From Iris pallida (taxonomy: Eukaryota; Streptophyta; Magnoliopsida; Asparagales; Iridaceae): a stretch of 64,000 nucleotides of DNA. The stretch covers positions 793,407 through 857,406 of the forward strand of contig JANAVB010044018.1 of the NCBI GenBank assembly GCA_029216955.1. The letters are read 5' to 3'. How positions within the stretch are numbered: the first letter of the stretch is position 1; the number at the start of each line of letters is the position of its first letter. The notes beneath the pieces were generated by a model. That model was not told the DNA's origin, ran no database searches, and saw only the letters and a program-made list of their open reading frames with translations. Made by a program: the position numbers and the translations under genes. Of this stretch, positions 1-10,483 are shown piece after piece.

Positions 1-78
1 CGATTACGCGACGTACAATACAAAATTTTAAATCAATACCAATTTAATATATAAAGAAATAGTAAAAATTTAGGGGTT

Positions 79-1247
79 TTATACCGATACCCCAGCGACA
101 CTCATCATGTCATCCACAACATCAGCAGTATACGCCGGGCACGCGGCATAGTAAGCCAGCCCCGGCGTCGATGGAAGTCGGATAAAAATATAGCTAACCC
201 AAGCCTGGATATGAGATGGGTCCTGCGCCTTGTCCTGGGGTCTACACACTTGGTAGTGGCTGAACAATACCTTGTATACATCCATCATGGCAGGATACTT
301 AGTCTCCATGGCGAGAAACTCCTTCTGACAGGGAGTATACTCTTTATAAGGCTGACTCCCCATGGTAACTTTGAGATTGCACGCATCTCGTGAAGAGCCA
401 GCCCAATTCTTTACAAGGGGTAAAAATGTTCCTGTGTAATAGTTGAACATCTCCAGTAAGGCAAGGAAAAGAGCATGGTTGACAGCAATCCCGTACATGG
501 TAGCCTTAACGCAATGGTGAATACCCGTGTTCTTCAGGTCCCCCTTAAACTTTTTTACCACCCAAATAGACAATGCCTTCCACTCCAAGTCAGAATGGAT
601 CCAGCCGTTGACATGAAGGCCACCCTTCGGATAAGTACAACTGGCAAATAATAGTCTGTTGGCCAAAAGAAAGGCACGATGGGGACGAGGCTCAGCCGCA
701 AACATATCAGATACATAACCAGGGAGCAGGACACGCAGCATAGTAGACAGACCCTCGGGCACGGCCCGAAAGCAGTCCTTCCGGTCAGAACATACCTTCT
801 CCTCGATACGACCAATCAATAGGTCCTTACACTCTAGGGTCTAATCCCAATACATGCTACGCGCTTCGGATAGGCAGGAGAAGGCAGAAAGCGGGAGATG
901 ACGAGAGACAGAAGGCACGAACAAAGGAGTGCCACCGCTGTTCTCGAAATACCAATTATCGATTATTTCCAAGACCATCGGGTCTTGTAGCACCAACTCA
1001 TCACCAAATAGGAAGCGAGGCATCAGCATGTCGGCAACATCACGAGGACCTGACAACCGGCCTCGATCCATCATGCGACGAAAATAGGTGAGCCTCTGCT
1101 CCCGAATCATGACCAGACGAGCCCTTGGTTGATCTGAGGCGAGTTGTTGTGCAGTGGACTTAGCAAGTGTCTCCCTGGCACCGTTGCCTTCGCTGCCGAC
1201 GGCTAGGGCCAAGAGGATGTCCCCGAAAAGAGAAGAAGACACGGGAA
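79..1247 (-). pseudogene. antisense Tat gene, exon 2: plant-mobile-domain-like protein (Tat#1 copy)
   Basis: Minus-strand frame entered through a splice acceptor (TATTATGCAG, then TTCCCGTG) at 1248/1247 and read down to a TAA at 79-81. One in-frame TAG at 841-843 divides it into two open stretches. The first part (FLFGDELVLQDP..., ENSGGTPLFVPSVSRHLPLS) and the second part (STMLRVLLPGYV, KATMYGIAVNHALFLALLE) align with exon 2 of the Tat#2 antisense gene (PAFLFGDAFSIKN, SRTVMGLLPGTFV, VRGTCYGLPINKPLFMALLE). I assign it to the plant mobile domain / aminotransferase-like transposon proteins by pattern only. The TAA at 79 may be a true stop or lie in a further intron, since GTATAAAACC follows an apparent exon edge. 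Confidence 0.65.
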
Positions 1248-1448
1248 CTGCATAATAGATGTCAGATTAATAAGAAGTGAGGGCTGTACGCTGGCATAAC
1301 ATTCAAGCGACGAAGCTAATGCAATGTAGGCGCATTTTTAAAATAATATCGAAAAAGTCAAGAACATCAACATCGTATCGAAATGGCATGGCCGAAAGGA
1401 AGCCATTCACATGTAACAATAAATCAAGAATTGGGATGAGGTGCTTAC
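1248..1448 (-). other. putative intron 1 of the antisense gene (Tat#1)
   Basis: Minus strand: donor TCG|GTAAGCACC at 1449/1448 and acceptor TATGCAG|TT at 1248/1247, 201 nt. The exon frames join in phase 1 (G + TT). Tat#2 has an intron at the equivalent place, also in phase 1. This is inferred from splice consensus and frame; no transcript is available. Confidence 0.6.
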
Positions 1449-1721
1449 CGACAACAGGAGGACACACTTCCCCTTCGACGGGAGGTCGTTCGACGACGAC
1501 GGCCTCAGAGGCCAACTGTTTTCCTTGGACCTGACGACTGCTCATCGCCCCTTCTCCAGCTCCTCCTACGATGGAGGCCCTAGACGGCCTCGCCGGTTCT
1601 ATGGCCATTTGAGGACTAGTCCTTGCAGGCATTACAGACTGATGAGGACTGACCACCTCACAATGAGTTTTCTCGGAGTTAGTCACCGGCGTTTCAGAGT
1701 TCTTGATTTCTTGGGGGCCAT
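1449..1721 (-). pseudogene. antisense Tat gene, exon 1 (Tat#1 copy)
   Basis: Starts at an ATG in good plant context (GCCATGGC) encoding MAPKKSRT, parallel to MAPKSSK in Tat#2. The following sequence (ETPVTNSEKTHCEVVSPHQS... VCPPVV) is open in a different frame, so one single-base indel near position 1700 breaks this copy. The exon is longer than its Tat#2 counterpart (273 versus 112 nt) and low in complexity, rich in Ser, Pro and Val. It ends at a strong GTAAG donor. Function unknown. Confidence 0.6.
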
Positions 1722-1816
1722 GGCAAAAAAATCTAGGGTTCGAAAGAAGAAGAAACTCTGACACAAACTTCTGAGGAGTAGGTGAAGACAAAAATATTTC
1801 TCATTCCCCCAATATT

Positions 1817-1828
1817 CCTACTTATATG
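1817..1828 (-). promoter_or_regulatory. TATA-like box of the antisense gene (Tat#1)
   Basis: Minus strand CATATAAGTAGG lies about 100 nt upstream of the MAPK ATG at 1721 and is followed by a GGGGGAAT motif. Tat#2 has TATAAATA followed by GGGGGAGT at the same distance from its ATG. Inference from position and parallel structure. Confidence 0.45.
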
Positions 1829-2331
1829 AATAGCCATGTCGACAAGAGAAGACAAAATGCTTCGGACGTCGTGGGTTCAGAAAAGAGTTATGATGAATGT
1901 TCACTAGAAATGAGGAGTCATGATCACACTTAAGGAGGAGACGACTTAATGCATTTACTGCCGGAGCCCAGGCATGACGCCATCCTGGCAACAAACGTGA
2001 TGTGCAGCATCCATACGCATAGGCGGGTACTCTTATTACCTCCAGCTTCACATAGAGGTAGGCGATCAGATGCACAGAACAGCCAAAGACAGAGACATTC
2101 TCTGAATAAAGTTCACAAAAGACTCTTTTTATTAATCATGGCTACAAGGGTCTCTCACAGACTTGTCGTAATTACATAATAGAGAAACTTCCTGAATCCT
2201 AATTACGGGGATCAATTGCAAAGTCTTTGCTACATAAATAAAAATAAAAACTGCTATAGATCCACAAGAAGGTTCGCTTTCACCAGGCAGCCTCCACAGT
2301 GTGATCATCATGGGCAGAAAGACTAGAGGAG

Positions 2332-4067
2332 ATGTATACAGTCTCTATCAAAGTCTCCTCCCTGCTGACTCATAACATCGTCAGAGCAAATTATCTCACT
2401 GCCAAGAGAAGCTGGGGCTCCAATATATACAGAAGCAGTGGAAGACCTAGACCACAGCATGGCAAAGCCCCGCAGCCCTCAATAAATGGGGCAGAGCACG
2501 GTCGGCTGTTCATAGGATGAGCAACCAATCCTAACCCCGTAGCTTGGACCTCCAAGACATATGAGACATCGCTAAGAGTCAAACTCCTTAGGGAGGATAC
2601 TTAGATACTTCTCAAGAACGGTGACGACTCATTCTACAAAGAGTTCTTCTACAAGAACGGGGCCCCTTCGGACGAGAGAAGCCCAAACCAACAGCCGACT
2701 TATGTAAGGCTAGCGGCCGTCTGAAGCTATGTCTGGATCAAACATAGTCATGAAGGGTGCCAGGAAGAAGATAGTGACTCTTTAAATGAATACTTTCCCT
2801 TTCATAGGACCGGGAGTAGTCCAAACTATAAGCCACGTGGCCGACGGTCAAAATTCCTTCATTAATGGGATGAGCATAGGACTCGGCACAATGGGCCTCC
2901 ATTAATAGGTCCATTCAAGTGAGTCTCCAAACTATTTAAATGCTTCTTGGAATTTCCCAATTAATGGTGGCAATTAAGAAGGAGTCTACATTCAAGGGTA
3001 ATCATTTACTTCTCTTGAAAAGAAGACTTAAAATCCAGGCTGTCTCCAACCAGAGGTGCAGGCACCCCACTGTGTTCCTTTGTCTCCAAGGTGTAGACAT
3101 TATATCTCCCTTTCAGAAGCACAGACAGCTGCTTCGATCCAAGTATTTGGTCCGTTCAACGGCCCATTTTCTCAGCAAAGACTTGGGACATCGTTTGCCT
3201 CCAGCAAAAGCCTGACTGCTACTCTAAAGCACAGTAAAATGGTCTATCTGAAGGAGTAGCCTACTCGTCGCCCTAAAGCACAGTGACTTTACCTGAAATA
3301 CAGCCTACTCGTTGCCCCTAAAAGCATAGAGGCCTTGTTGTCTTCGAAACATAGTCCACTTGTCACCTAAAGCGCAGAGGCTCCATCGTCCCCAGAAGCA
3401 TAGTCTATTCGTTGCCCCATAAGCACAGCTAGCCTTGCATGAAGCACAAATAGTATGGTCGCACCCAATCGGTTTGCTTAAACCACCTCTCTCAAAGATA
3501 GGATTGGGATTGATCAGGTTGATAAATACAGATTGATTTAAATCTCGGACGAAGATTACACATAATATAAATCTGAGATAAAATCCCAAAATTTGCTCGG
3601 CTACATCCGAACAAGCAAATCGGCACATGCCACGTGTCACCTCCTTCGGTTATTTTGATAACCACCAAAGATCTCGTTTGAGGGGAATCTCAATACCTGC
3701 CACGTGTCAGTGCCACAAAAGCCCACACCGTATAAAGACGGTAGATTCTTTCATATCTCGAAACCCTAATGCATATCGTATATGTGCCCCTCTGCAATAT
3801 AAGTAGGACAGGTTTTCCTTCAACAACATAATCGACAAGGAGAAGAAGATCCATAGAATTATCAAAATCTTTAACTTTGACGTCTCCTGATCGGCAACCC
3901 TAGAGTTCCATCGAAGGCACCAGAAAGTAGAGCAAGTCTCATATCATCATCGGATCGTCAATGGAGTAAAGGAGCCGCTGTAGTGTAGTCACACTTTTCC
4001 AGAAACTTTTGTTCTTAGATTTCTTCGCATAAGAATCGATTGTACTCTTTTTTACGTTCAATATACA
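2332..4067 (+). repeat. 3' LTR of Tat#1 (start approximate)
   Basis: Noncoding stretch between the antisense gene and the SIRE-type gag fragment. One possible start is TGTATACAG at 2332, preceded by a purine run (AGAGGAGA), but without the 5' LTR the start is uncertain and could lie as far right as about 2650. Supporting features are two CACGTGTCA G-box elements (about 3630 and 3702), TATA-like GTATAAAG near 3730 and a possible end at ATACA near 4067. 1829-2331 holds no recognisable gene. Confidence 0.5.
3180..3440 (+). repeat. degenerate short tandem repeats in the Tat#1 LTR
   Basis: Imperfect reiteration of AAGCACAG / AAGCATAG followed by a CTACTCGTYGCCC-like segment, at least five times with variable spacing. 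It occupies the U3-like part of the LTR, comparable to the GCGGCTCA array of Tat#2 but with an unrelated motif. Confidence 0.5.
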
Positions 4068-4077
4068 AAAAGTTCGT

Positions 4078-4230
4078 TCAACCTTTTGTCATGTCGAACA
4101 CTATCGACCAAAGATCGAAGTCTAGTGACTTAAGAAAAAAACTCATACATGTTTTCCAATATGTATAATTCGTTCCATCAAATAGTGGAGGCCTATTTGT
4201 GAATTTCCCATCACTGTTGAGTATAGATTT
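4078..4230 (-). pseudogene. SIRE-type gag N-terminal fragment
   Basis: Minus-strand translation gives TNRPPLFDGTNYTYW and then SLDFDLW, the standard start of SIRE-type gag (compare NRPPIFDGTNYNYW at SIRE#1, about 32530-32500). A TGA at 4078-4080 ends the frame just before the Tat#1 junction. No intact start codon is seen in this frame. Too short to be functional. Confidence 0.75.
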
Positions 4231-4282
4231 AACGGCTTCTATATATATACTCTCTAGATGGTTATGTATATGTATAATCTAC

Positions 4283-4292
4283 TTTGATACCA
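4283..4292 (-). other. primer binding site of SIRE#2
   Basis: Minus strand TGGTATCAAA directly inside the LTR end, matching the start of the initiator-Met tRNA site TGGTATCAGA with one change. Confidence 0.65.
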
Positions 4293-4294
4293 AT

Positions 4295-5359
4295 TGAAGG
4301 ACCATTTAGCACCTCTAGAGGGGGGTGAATAGAGCGTGTACCTGTGCAGCAAAATAAATATCATAATTAAAAATTATGTACTATGGCAAGTGAGAGCAAG
4401 TGAATAACAGTATATGAGTTGCATTAAAAGTAAAGAGTTAAGAAGATCAAACTCAGTGACACAACGATATATACTGGTATCTCTCATAGAGACTAGTCCA
4501 GTCTCGAGTACTCTTGCTCGATGTTAATCTACTATGTACAAGCTTTAACTGAGTGCTTGTAACTCTTATAATACCGTACTTGGAGACAACTACACGACCA
4601 ACTTCAGCAACAATGTGCTTGGCGACGAGTGCACGACCGACTCCAGAAGGCGATTGAAAACGGAAACATTTTCTGAAATAACCTTTGATACAACTCTTCA
4701 AAACCAAACTCTAGATTGAACTGAAACCGTACTGGCTTGGCTAAGAGTAGTATAGGCTATATTTGAAAGTGCATCTTGTAGAAAACACTTAAAGGAATAG
4801 AGAGGAGAATGAGATTGGATGATCTGAGAATGTGAAAGTTCTCCTCTATTTATAGTATTTTTATGAAACTAATTCGGGCAGAGTTCGGATGCAGAAATCT
4901 CGCAATCGAACGTTGTATGCAAATACCAAGAAATTCAATAATAAGTTGAAACTACCCTGACCGAACTCGGGCCGAGTTCTGGCCAAGTTCTACCAAAGTT
5001 ATAACATAACTGTTTTGGGCCAATTGTTGGGTTTTGGGCTAGTTTTGATTATGGTCTATTGGATAAATATATGTGGATAGAAAGACTATATTTTTGTGGA
5101 CTGAGAATAGCTAAGTCAGTATCGATCGTGATCAATGTTACATATTTTTCCTAGACTCAAATAAAATAATAATACAGAAAAAATATTTAAGTCTTGATCT
5201 TGATTCTATGGTTATTGATGACGACGAGACGTTTGTAGCTTGTAGCAGTAGATACAGACATTCTGACTTGAAACCTATTGTTGTATATATATTTTACGTA
5301 TCGACCAAAGTTGACGTTGATTATCAGAATTATGTATAATCATGACCAGTGGGCCAACA
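4295..5359 (-). repeat. 5' LTR of SIRE#2
   Basis: On the minus strand it starts TGTTGGCCCACTGG and ends next to the primer site. It contains the CTCTAGAGGGGGGTGAATAG block at 4312-4331 (plus strand) shared with the SIRE#1 LTRs. About 1,065 bp, with no partner LTR in the window. AT-rich with no recognised gene. Confidence 0.7.
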
Positions 5360-6172
5360 ATCACCTTGCAAAGGAGTACTAGGAGATAAACTAATAACAT
5401 AAGCAGTTATATAAAGTACCTTACCCTAATAGCTACACGATAAGTTTGCTTCTGACAGCAAATACCGTACCTTCTCCATCAGCGTCCTGTTCAAGTGCTC
5501 CGCTACATAGTTGAGTTGGGATGTTTTTAGTGGAGTCTTCTGGTGTCGTATCCCTTGCTCTCTGCAATAAGCTTCAACGGGACTGATGTACTCGCCTCCA
5601 TTGTCGGACTGAACATATAGCAGCTTCTTACCCAACTCTTTTTCAATAGAGGCCCAAAACTCTTTGAAAGTAGACATCACCTGATCCTTGGGCTTTAAGG
5701 CATAGGCCTAATCCTTCTTGGAAGAATCATCAATAAACGTCACAAAATAAGAAACACCACCAACGTATTTTACCTTCATAGGACCTCAGACATCCGAGTG
5801 AATCAACTCGAGCAACGCCGGCTTCCTTGAACTTGGGTGTCTTTGGAAAGACATCCTATTTTGCTTCCCCACTAAACAATGCGTGCATTTCTCTAATTTT
5901 ATAGACTTTAGCCATGGAATAACCTTCCTATCCACCAAGTTGCTTATCCCCTTCTTTCTAATATGACTGAGACGCCTGTGCCATAACTCTGTAGACGTAT
6001 CGATATCTGCATTCACCACATGTGCCTTATATGCGATCCCTTCCATATAATAGTGTCCGAACTTCTTGTTTTCCCCTGGCAATCACCATCGAACCTCTGG
6101 AAATCTTCTATTGACCATTTCTAAGGGACTAAAGATACCCTCATCATCCAACCTTCCAATCGATACCAGGTT
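5360..6172 (-). pseudogene. copia GAG-pre-integrase and integrase core fragment
   Basis: One minus-strand frame with several stops. Order: end of the protease region (NLVSIGRLDDEG), the zinc-binding pre-integrase segment (LWHRRLSHIRKKGI..., CTHCLVGKQNR) and the integrase core with all three acidic positions visible (HSDV; QSDNGGEY; AEHLNRTLMEK). Stops fall after EVRW (about 6086), after HSDV (5786-5788) and after LSCSY (5426-5428). The frame continues as YVISLSPSTPLQGD up to 5360, where the SIRE#2 LTR begins. The sequence resembles the TNT/Tork group. Integrase inserts the cDNA; this copy cannot encode it. Confidence 0.85.
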
Positions 6173-9100
6173 TGTCACGACCCGCACCCACTGTCAGGGT
6201 ACGAGAACGTAACAACGCCCATCCTACGCCGCAGTGTCGGCGGTAGAACGCTGTCCTAGGTCACAACATCTAACAATAATGTGCTAAGAAGTTTATACTC
6301 CCCGAATGGTGGTGACATAGCAGATACAGTCTCAATCACATCTTAGGTAGAGTATGATAAGGATAGATAAAACATGAAATCCAAAAGAGATACAGCAGAG
6401 AGAAATCTAAGTGTCTAAAATACACAAACCCAAAAATACATCTCAAATCTCAAAATACAGTAATCCTTAAAGTAAATACAACTCCAGACAAATGAAATAA
6501 CTATCTAAACAACCTCTAAAGTGTCTCCTCTAGGCTAGCAGGCAACCTCTAGGCTATCTGTAAAATTTATCAACAGGTCCAGTCAGGACTGGAGCGAGCA
6601 CAATACATCTCAACAAGTCATAGCAGAAAAGGAAATGTAATCATGTTAGAGAATAAAATACAGGATCTAAAGAATAGCATAATGTAAAAGAGAGACTGTA
6701 AGTAAATATCTATGATATATATATATATAGAGACAGTGCTAGTAATTTAGAGTACAGACGAACATGTGAATGGCTTAGGACTGATTCATGACTACACTAA
6801 GAGTGATTCATGACTACACTACTTTGGATATTTATTCACATGACCATTCATACTCCCCCGTACCCCAATCAATACACAAGGATCCAGTCAAGTTACGTTA
6901 AGATTCGTGACTAAACTACTACCCGTATAGGGTGATTCATGAATTGATTCGTGAAGGCTCGGTGATCATGTGAGTACATGAGTCACTAGCTGATTCCCGA
7001 AGATTCATGATAATATAAGCATAAGATACATGATGTAAGTGAAACACACATGAGACAAAAGTATCTGATGCTCCCGAGAGGGATAACATCTCATGAAGGG
7101 ATCCATATAGTACCAATCCGTGTTCCAATGTGTCAGCATCAAGTAAGATAGTCTAAAGCAGGAAATATAATCCTAAACATGATATGAAATGATCAGAGAA
7201 TGTACTCGCCTGATAACCTGAACAGCTGATAGGTAAAGGGGTCCAACTGAAGCCACAGAGTCCTATTTAAAGCAACACAGGTTACAAGGTGTTCAAGTTG
7301 TAATAAAGAAAACTCTACAAGCAATCTATATTATTCTAGGTTCTTCTAAGTCAATCAACTCTAGGTCAACTCCGATCAATAATCTAGTCAAACTAGGTCA
7401 AGTGTTGACTTACAGTTGACTTTGGGTCAACTGGTCAACTCTGATCAAACAGGGTCAATTCTAGTCTAATTATTAAAGATATAAAATGTACTTCGTTATT
7501 CGTACGTTGAAACTTACGACACGCAAATTGAGATAAGAAGATCAATGGTGAGGTTGATAATCTTATTATAGTGATCCACGTGTTCATCTTGTCAATTTTA
7601 GTGATGTGAGATTACTGGAATTGACTGATCTCAGTTTCGTTGTACTAATCCCGAAATACGAACATTATAAGAATTAATTATTATAAAAGGTTAAACACAG
7701 AGAATTTATCAACAAACATTGTCGGACGATGAAATAAACATCGCCAACGTGTCCAGAATGGTCAAATCAGCTAGGATAGCCTACCCATCGGTCCAATTTG
7801 GACACAAGGGCAAAAAGGTAATTTCGGATCAAAACGGTGTCCGTGTCGGAGCCATTTTGTACCAAAAAATGTGCAAGAAAATAAGTCTATAAAATATAAC
7901 AAATTATATGTCCACGAAACCAGAATGACGATACGAACCCAACGGTATCTCCAGAATTGGATTCCGTTGACCCGATCTCAATTTGGCCCGTTGACCAGAA
8001 CTTGGAATTCCGGTTTGCACGAAAATACGTACCGGAGCCAAAGTTCTCAAAACTCAGCAAACTACATGTCAACGAGTCCAGAATGATGATAAGAACTCAA
8101 CGGTATCCCCGGAATTGGATTCCGATGAGCCGATCTCAAAATGATCCGTTGACCCGGATATTGGTATCCGACTTGCACCGAAATACGTACCGGATCAAAT
8201 GTCCACCAAAACCTAGCAAATTATATGTCAACGAGTCCAGAATGACGATACGAATTGAACGGTATATCCGGAATTGGATTCCGATGATCCGACGTCAAAA
8301 AGTCCCGTTGACCCAGAATGTGGGACCCACTTTGCACCGAAAAACGTGCCAGGGCCCACGTTCTCCAAATCTAACAAATTTTATTTGAAAATATGCCAGA
8401 ACGACGCCACGAGTCTAATGGTGGTGTCAGAAATGAAATCTGGAGTCCCGTGTTCAAAAATAGAATTTTAGAAGTAAGAAATTACGAATTTGGACGGCCA
8501 ACTTTGGCGTCGAATTCAACCAATCAAACAAGCTCACAATGAAACGAAACTGGAGGGGTAGTAAGAGGGTTATACCAGCTTCGCACAGGAACTGGTAGCA
8601 CGCCAAACGGAGCTGCAGTGGAGGAGATACAAGCTGACAAAGTTGGTCCCACAAAACTGTCCAAAATTAATACAATTTAAACGGTCAACTTGGTGGCCGG
8701 TTTTGATGTATCAAACGATAAAATTAACGGATAAAATTGACAGGAGTGAAGGTGGATATACCGAGATTGTGTCGGAGCAAAGAAATCGCCGATCAAACGG
8801 TCGGATTTCCGGAAAAATGCGTGCGAAGTTGCTGCGACGGAACGCCAAAAATGAACTTGATTCCGCGCGCGTCACGACGGGACTTCGTACAAAACGCACG
8901 AATCGTCTCGACAGCGCGTCCCGAAGGACGGTGGCCGTCAGAGGGCTGCTCGCCGGAGTGGGGCGTACGTCCAGGGTGGCCACAGCGGCCGTGCGGCATT
9001 GCGGCGGCACACGACGGCGGCCCGTGCGTGCGCACGTGCGTGCCTATGCATGCGGCTGTGCTTGCTGCCGTAGCTCGACGCGGCGGTACGCGGTTGCTTT

Positions 9101-9173
9101 GCCTGGCCGGCTACGGCGGGGGCTGCACGGCAAAGGGGCAGCGGCGCGACGGGACGGAGGAGGTGGTAGTATT
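6173..9173 (-). repeat. LARD-like 3' LTR (minus sense), left segment
   Basis: About 3.0 kb, collinear with 40014-43011. The first 180 bp differ from the other copy at roughly 5% of positions by eye. It contains a 159-bp tandem repeat (7906-8382) and a GC-rich block (about 8830-9170) in otherwise AT-rich DNA. The open frames over 7871-8471 and 8711-9312 are not gene-like: the first set follows the tandem repeat, the second the GC-rich block. Interrupted at 9173 by Tat#2. Confidence 0.85.
7906..8382. repeat. three 159-bp tandem repeats in the LARD-like LTR
   Basis: Units start at 7906, 8064 and 8223 with ATATGTC / ACATGTC and AACGAGTCCAGAATGA. Each contains CGGTAT..CGGAATTGGATTCCG and ends with AGCAAAYT / AACAAATT. 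Divergent partial units lie on both sides. The same array occurs in the other LTR at 41742-42218. Confidence 0.85.
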
Positions 9174-9300
9174 TGTAGAAGCAAGGAAAATGACCCATGC
9201 GGCCAGGGAACCCCATGCGGCTCAAACAGCCCATGCGGCACAGAAGGACTATGCGGCTCAGGAACTATGCGGTATGAAATATTTCATGCAGCTCAGAAGA

Positions 9301-9893
9301 CACGTGGCGTAACAGCGCTCCCCTTCGACCCATGCTGCATTAATTACTGTGACGGCTGACAATTCTGAAAAAGTGACAGCTCTGATACAAAAGAAGTAAT
9401 TATGACCCTGTCATAATGACAGCCCCCTAGGGAAGAGAAAAAGATCTCTGACACAAATCCCCCGAGATCCATAAAATGCCACGTGGCCTTGATCACGTGG
9501 ACGATCATATGCGGCTCGAGCGAAGACTTCCCATGCGGTTCAGAATGAAGCCGCTCCATGCGGCTCAGGCCGAGACAGCCTCATGCGGCTCAAGCAGAGG
9601 CCTTCCCATGCGGTTCAAGAGGACCATTTCCATGCGGCCTAGGCGGATGCATCCATATGCGGCTCGCAATGATCATCTCCATGCGGTTCAGGGGTTCGAA
9701 GGGGGGGAAGCCACTACACGAGCAGCCATGACACGTGGCCCTAACCTTATGCGGCCCAAAATCATATGCGGCTCAATCGTCATGCGGTTCAGATCCCCCA
9801 AGTGGCTCCTAGGACACGTGTTCTAAGCCAATCAATCTCCCAGATTTATTGCAATCAGAGATTGGGTCAAATCTAAAAAATCTGGAACACGTG
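9301..9893 (+). promoter_or_regulatory. G-box cluster in Tat#2 U3
   Basis: CACGTG occurs at 9301, 9480, 9494, 9732, 9815 and 9888, all upstream of the TATA box. G-boxes bind plant bZIP and bHLH factors; that these regulate the element is inference. Confidence 0.55.
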
Positions 9894-10110
9894 GCAGGAG
9901 AATAAATCAAATTTATTCGCAGACATCAGAAGATCATTATGAGGAAGATTTATTCCAATCAGTATTAATTGCTGATGAGATTTGGTGTAATCTATACTTA
10001 ATGGTCCGGATTCGTCACAATCAAAACGAATGGCCTAGATTGACCAATGCACAGGCCGCCGCCATCTCCAAGAAGCAATCATTTGCAACCCTAATGATTA
10101 TATCTCATTC

Positions 10111-10120
10111 CTATAAATAG
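10111..10120 (+). promoter_or_regulatory. TATA box of the Tat#2 5' LTR
   Basis: CTATAAATAG, a canonical plant TATA box, about 380 bp before the LTR end. The same sequence is at 35709-35718 in the 3' LTR. Transcription of the gag-pol RNA would start about 30 bp downstream. Confidence 0.75.
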
Positions 10121-10483
10121 CAGGGTGCCATTCCCCTGCGAAAAAGAGACACACATACAGAGAGATACAGAGAAGAGTACACATATAGAGAGAGAGATCA
10201 CTAGAATACTTGGAGAGGAGAAGCAGAGAAAGCAAAGAGAGCATTTCTTCCAACGCCAAGTAATCTTCTGGAGCCAAGGCTGCATACCGATCGTCCAAGG
10301 AGTAAGGCAGAGCTGCCGTCGCTTTCCCGAACCTCTATTATCACCCCCCAGAATCTAAAATAAATAATTGTACTTAGATTGTTGTACCTAGGTTTTCATC
10401 CCTAGGCTTTCTTTGTACAAGCGAGTTTGTAATGTGAAGTAAAAGTCCGGTCCTCCGATAATTGTTTTGTTTTTTTATATTTC

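Larger units (their letters stand above)
1..4067 (+). mobile_element. Tat-lineage Ty3/gypsy retrotransposon Tat#1 (3' part only)
   Basis: The window opens inside a plus-oriented Tat-type element; its gag-pol lies off the left edge. What is present is the antisense additional gene (minus strand, 79-1721), a short spacer and the 3' LTR ending near 4067. The assignment rests on protein similarity between the antisense frames here and those of the complete Tat#2 element at 20299-34304, which lie in the same relative position and orientation. The right end abuts a fragment of a SIRE-type gag, so Tat#1 inserted into that older element. The exact LTR terminus and TSD cannot be fixed because the 5' side is outside the window. 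Confidence 0.75.
4068..5359 (-). mobile_element. SIRE-type Ty1/copia element SIRE#2, 5' end only
   Basis: Reading on the minus strand from 5359: an LTR starting TGTTGGCCC, a Met-tRNA-like primer site, a leader and the start of gag. The LTR end with CTCTAGAGGGGGGTGAATAG on the plus strand matches the end of the SIRE#1 LTRs, and the leader and gag start match those at 32500-32634. The rest of the element is interrupted by Tat#1 and lies off the left edge. At 5359/5360 it interrupts the integrase of the TNT-type copia element. Confidence 0.75.

Noticed and set aside
7906..8382. Regularly spaced repeats considered as a CRISPR array
   Set aside because: Units are contiguous 159-bp tandem copies in a plant LTR, with no spacer structure and no cas genes.
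7957..8388. 143-codon open frame with repeated peptides such as NESRM and RNWIP
   Set aside because: It follows the 159-bp noncoding tandem repeat of an LTR; other frames are open over the same units and there is no domain.
8643..9359. 238-codon frame and overlapping frames on both strands
   Set aside because: Lies in the GC-rich LTR block, crosses the Tat#2 insertion junction at 9173/9174 and has no domain.
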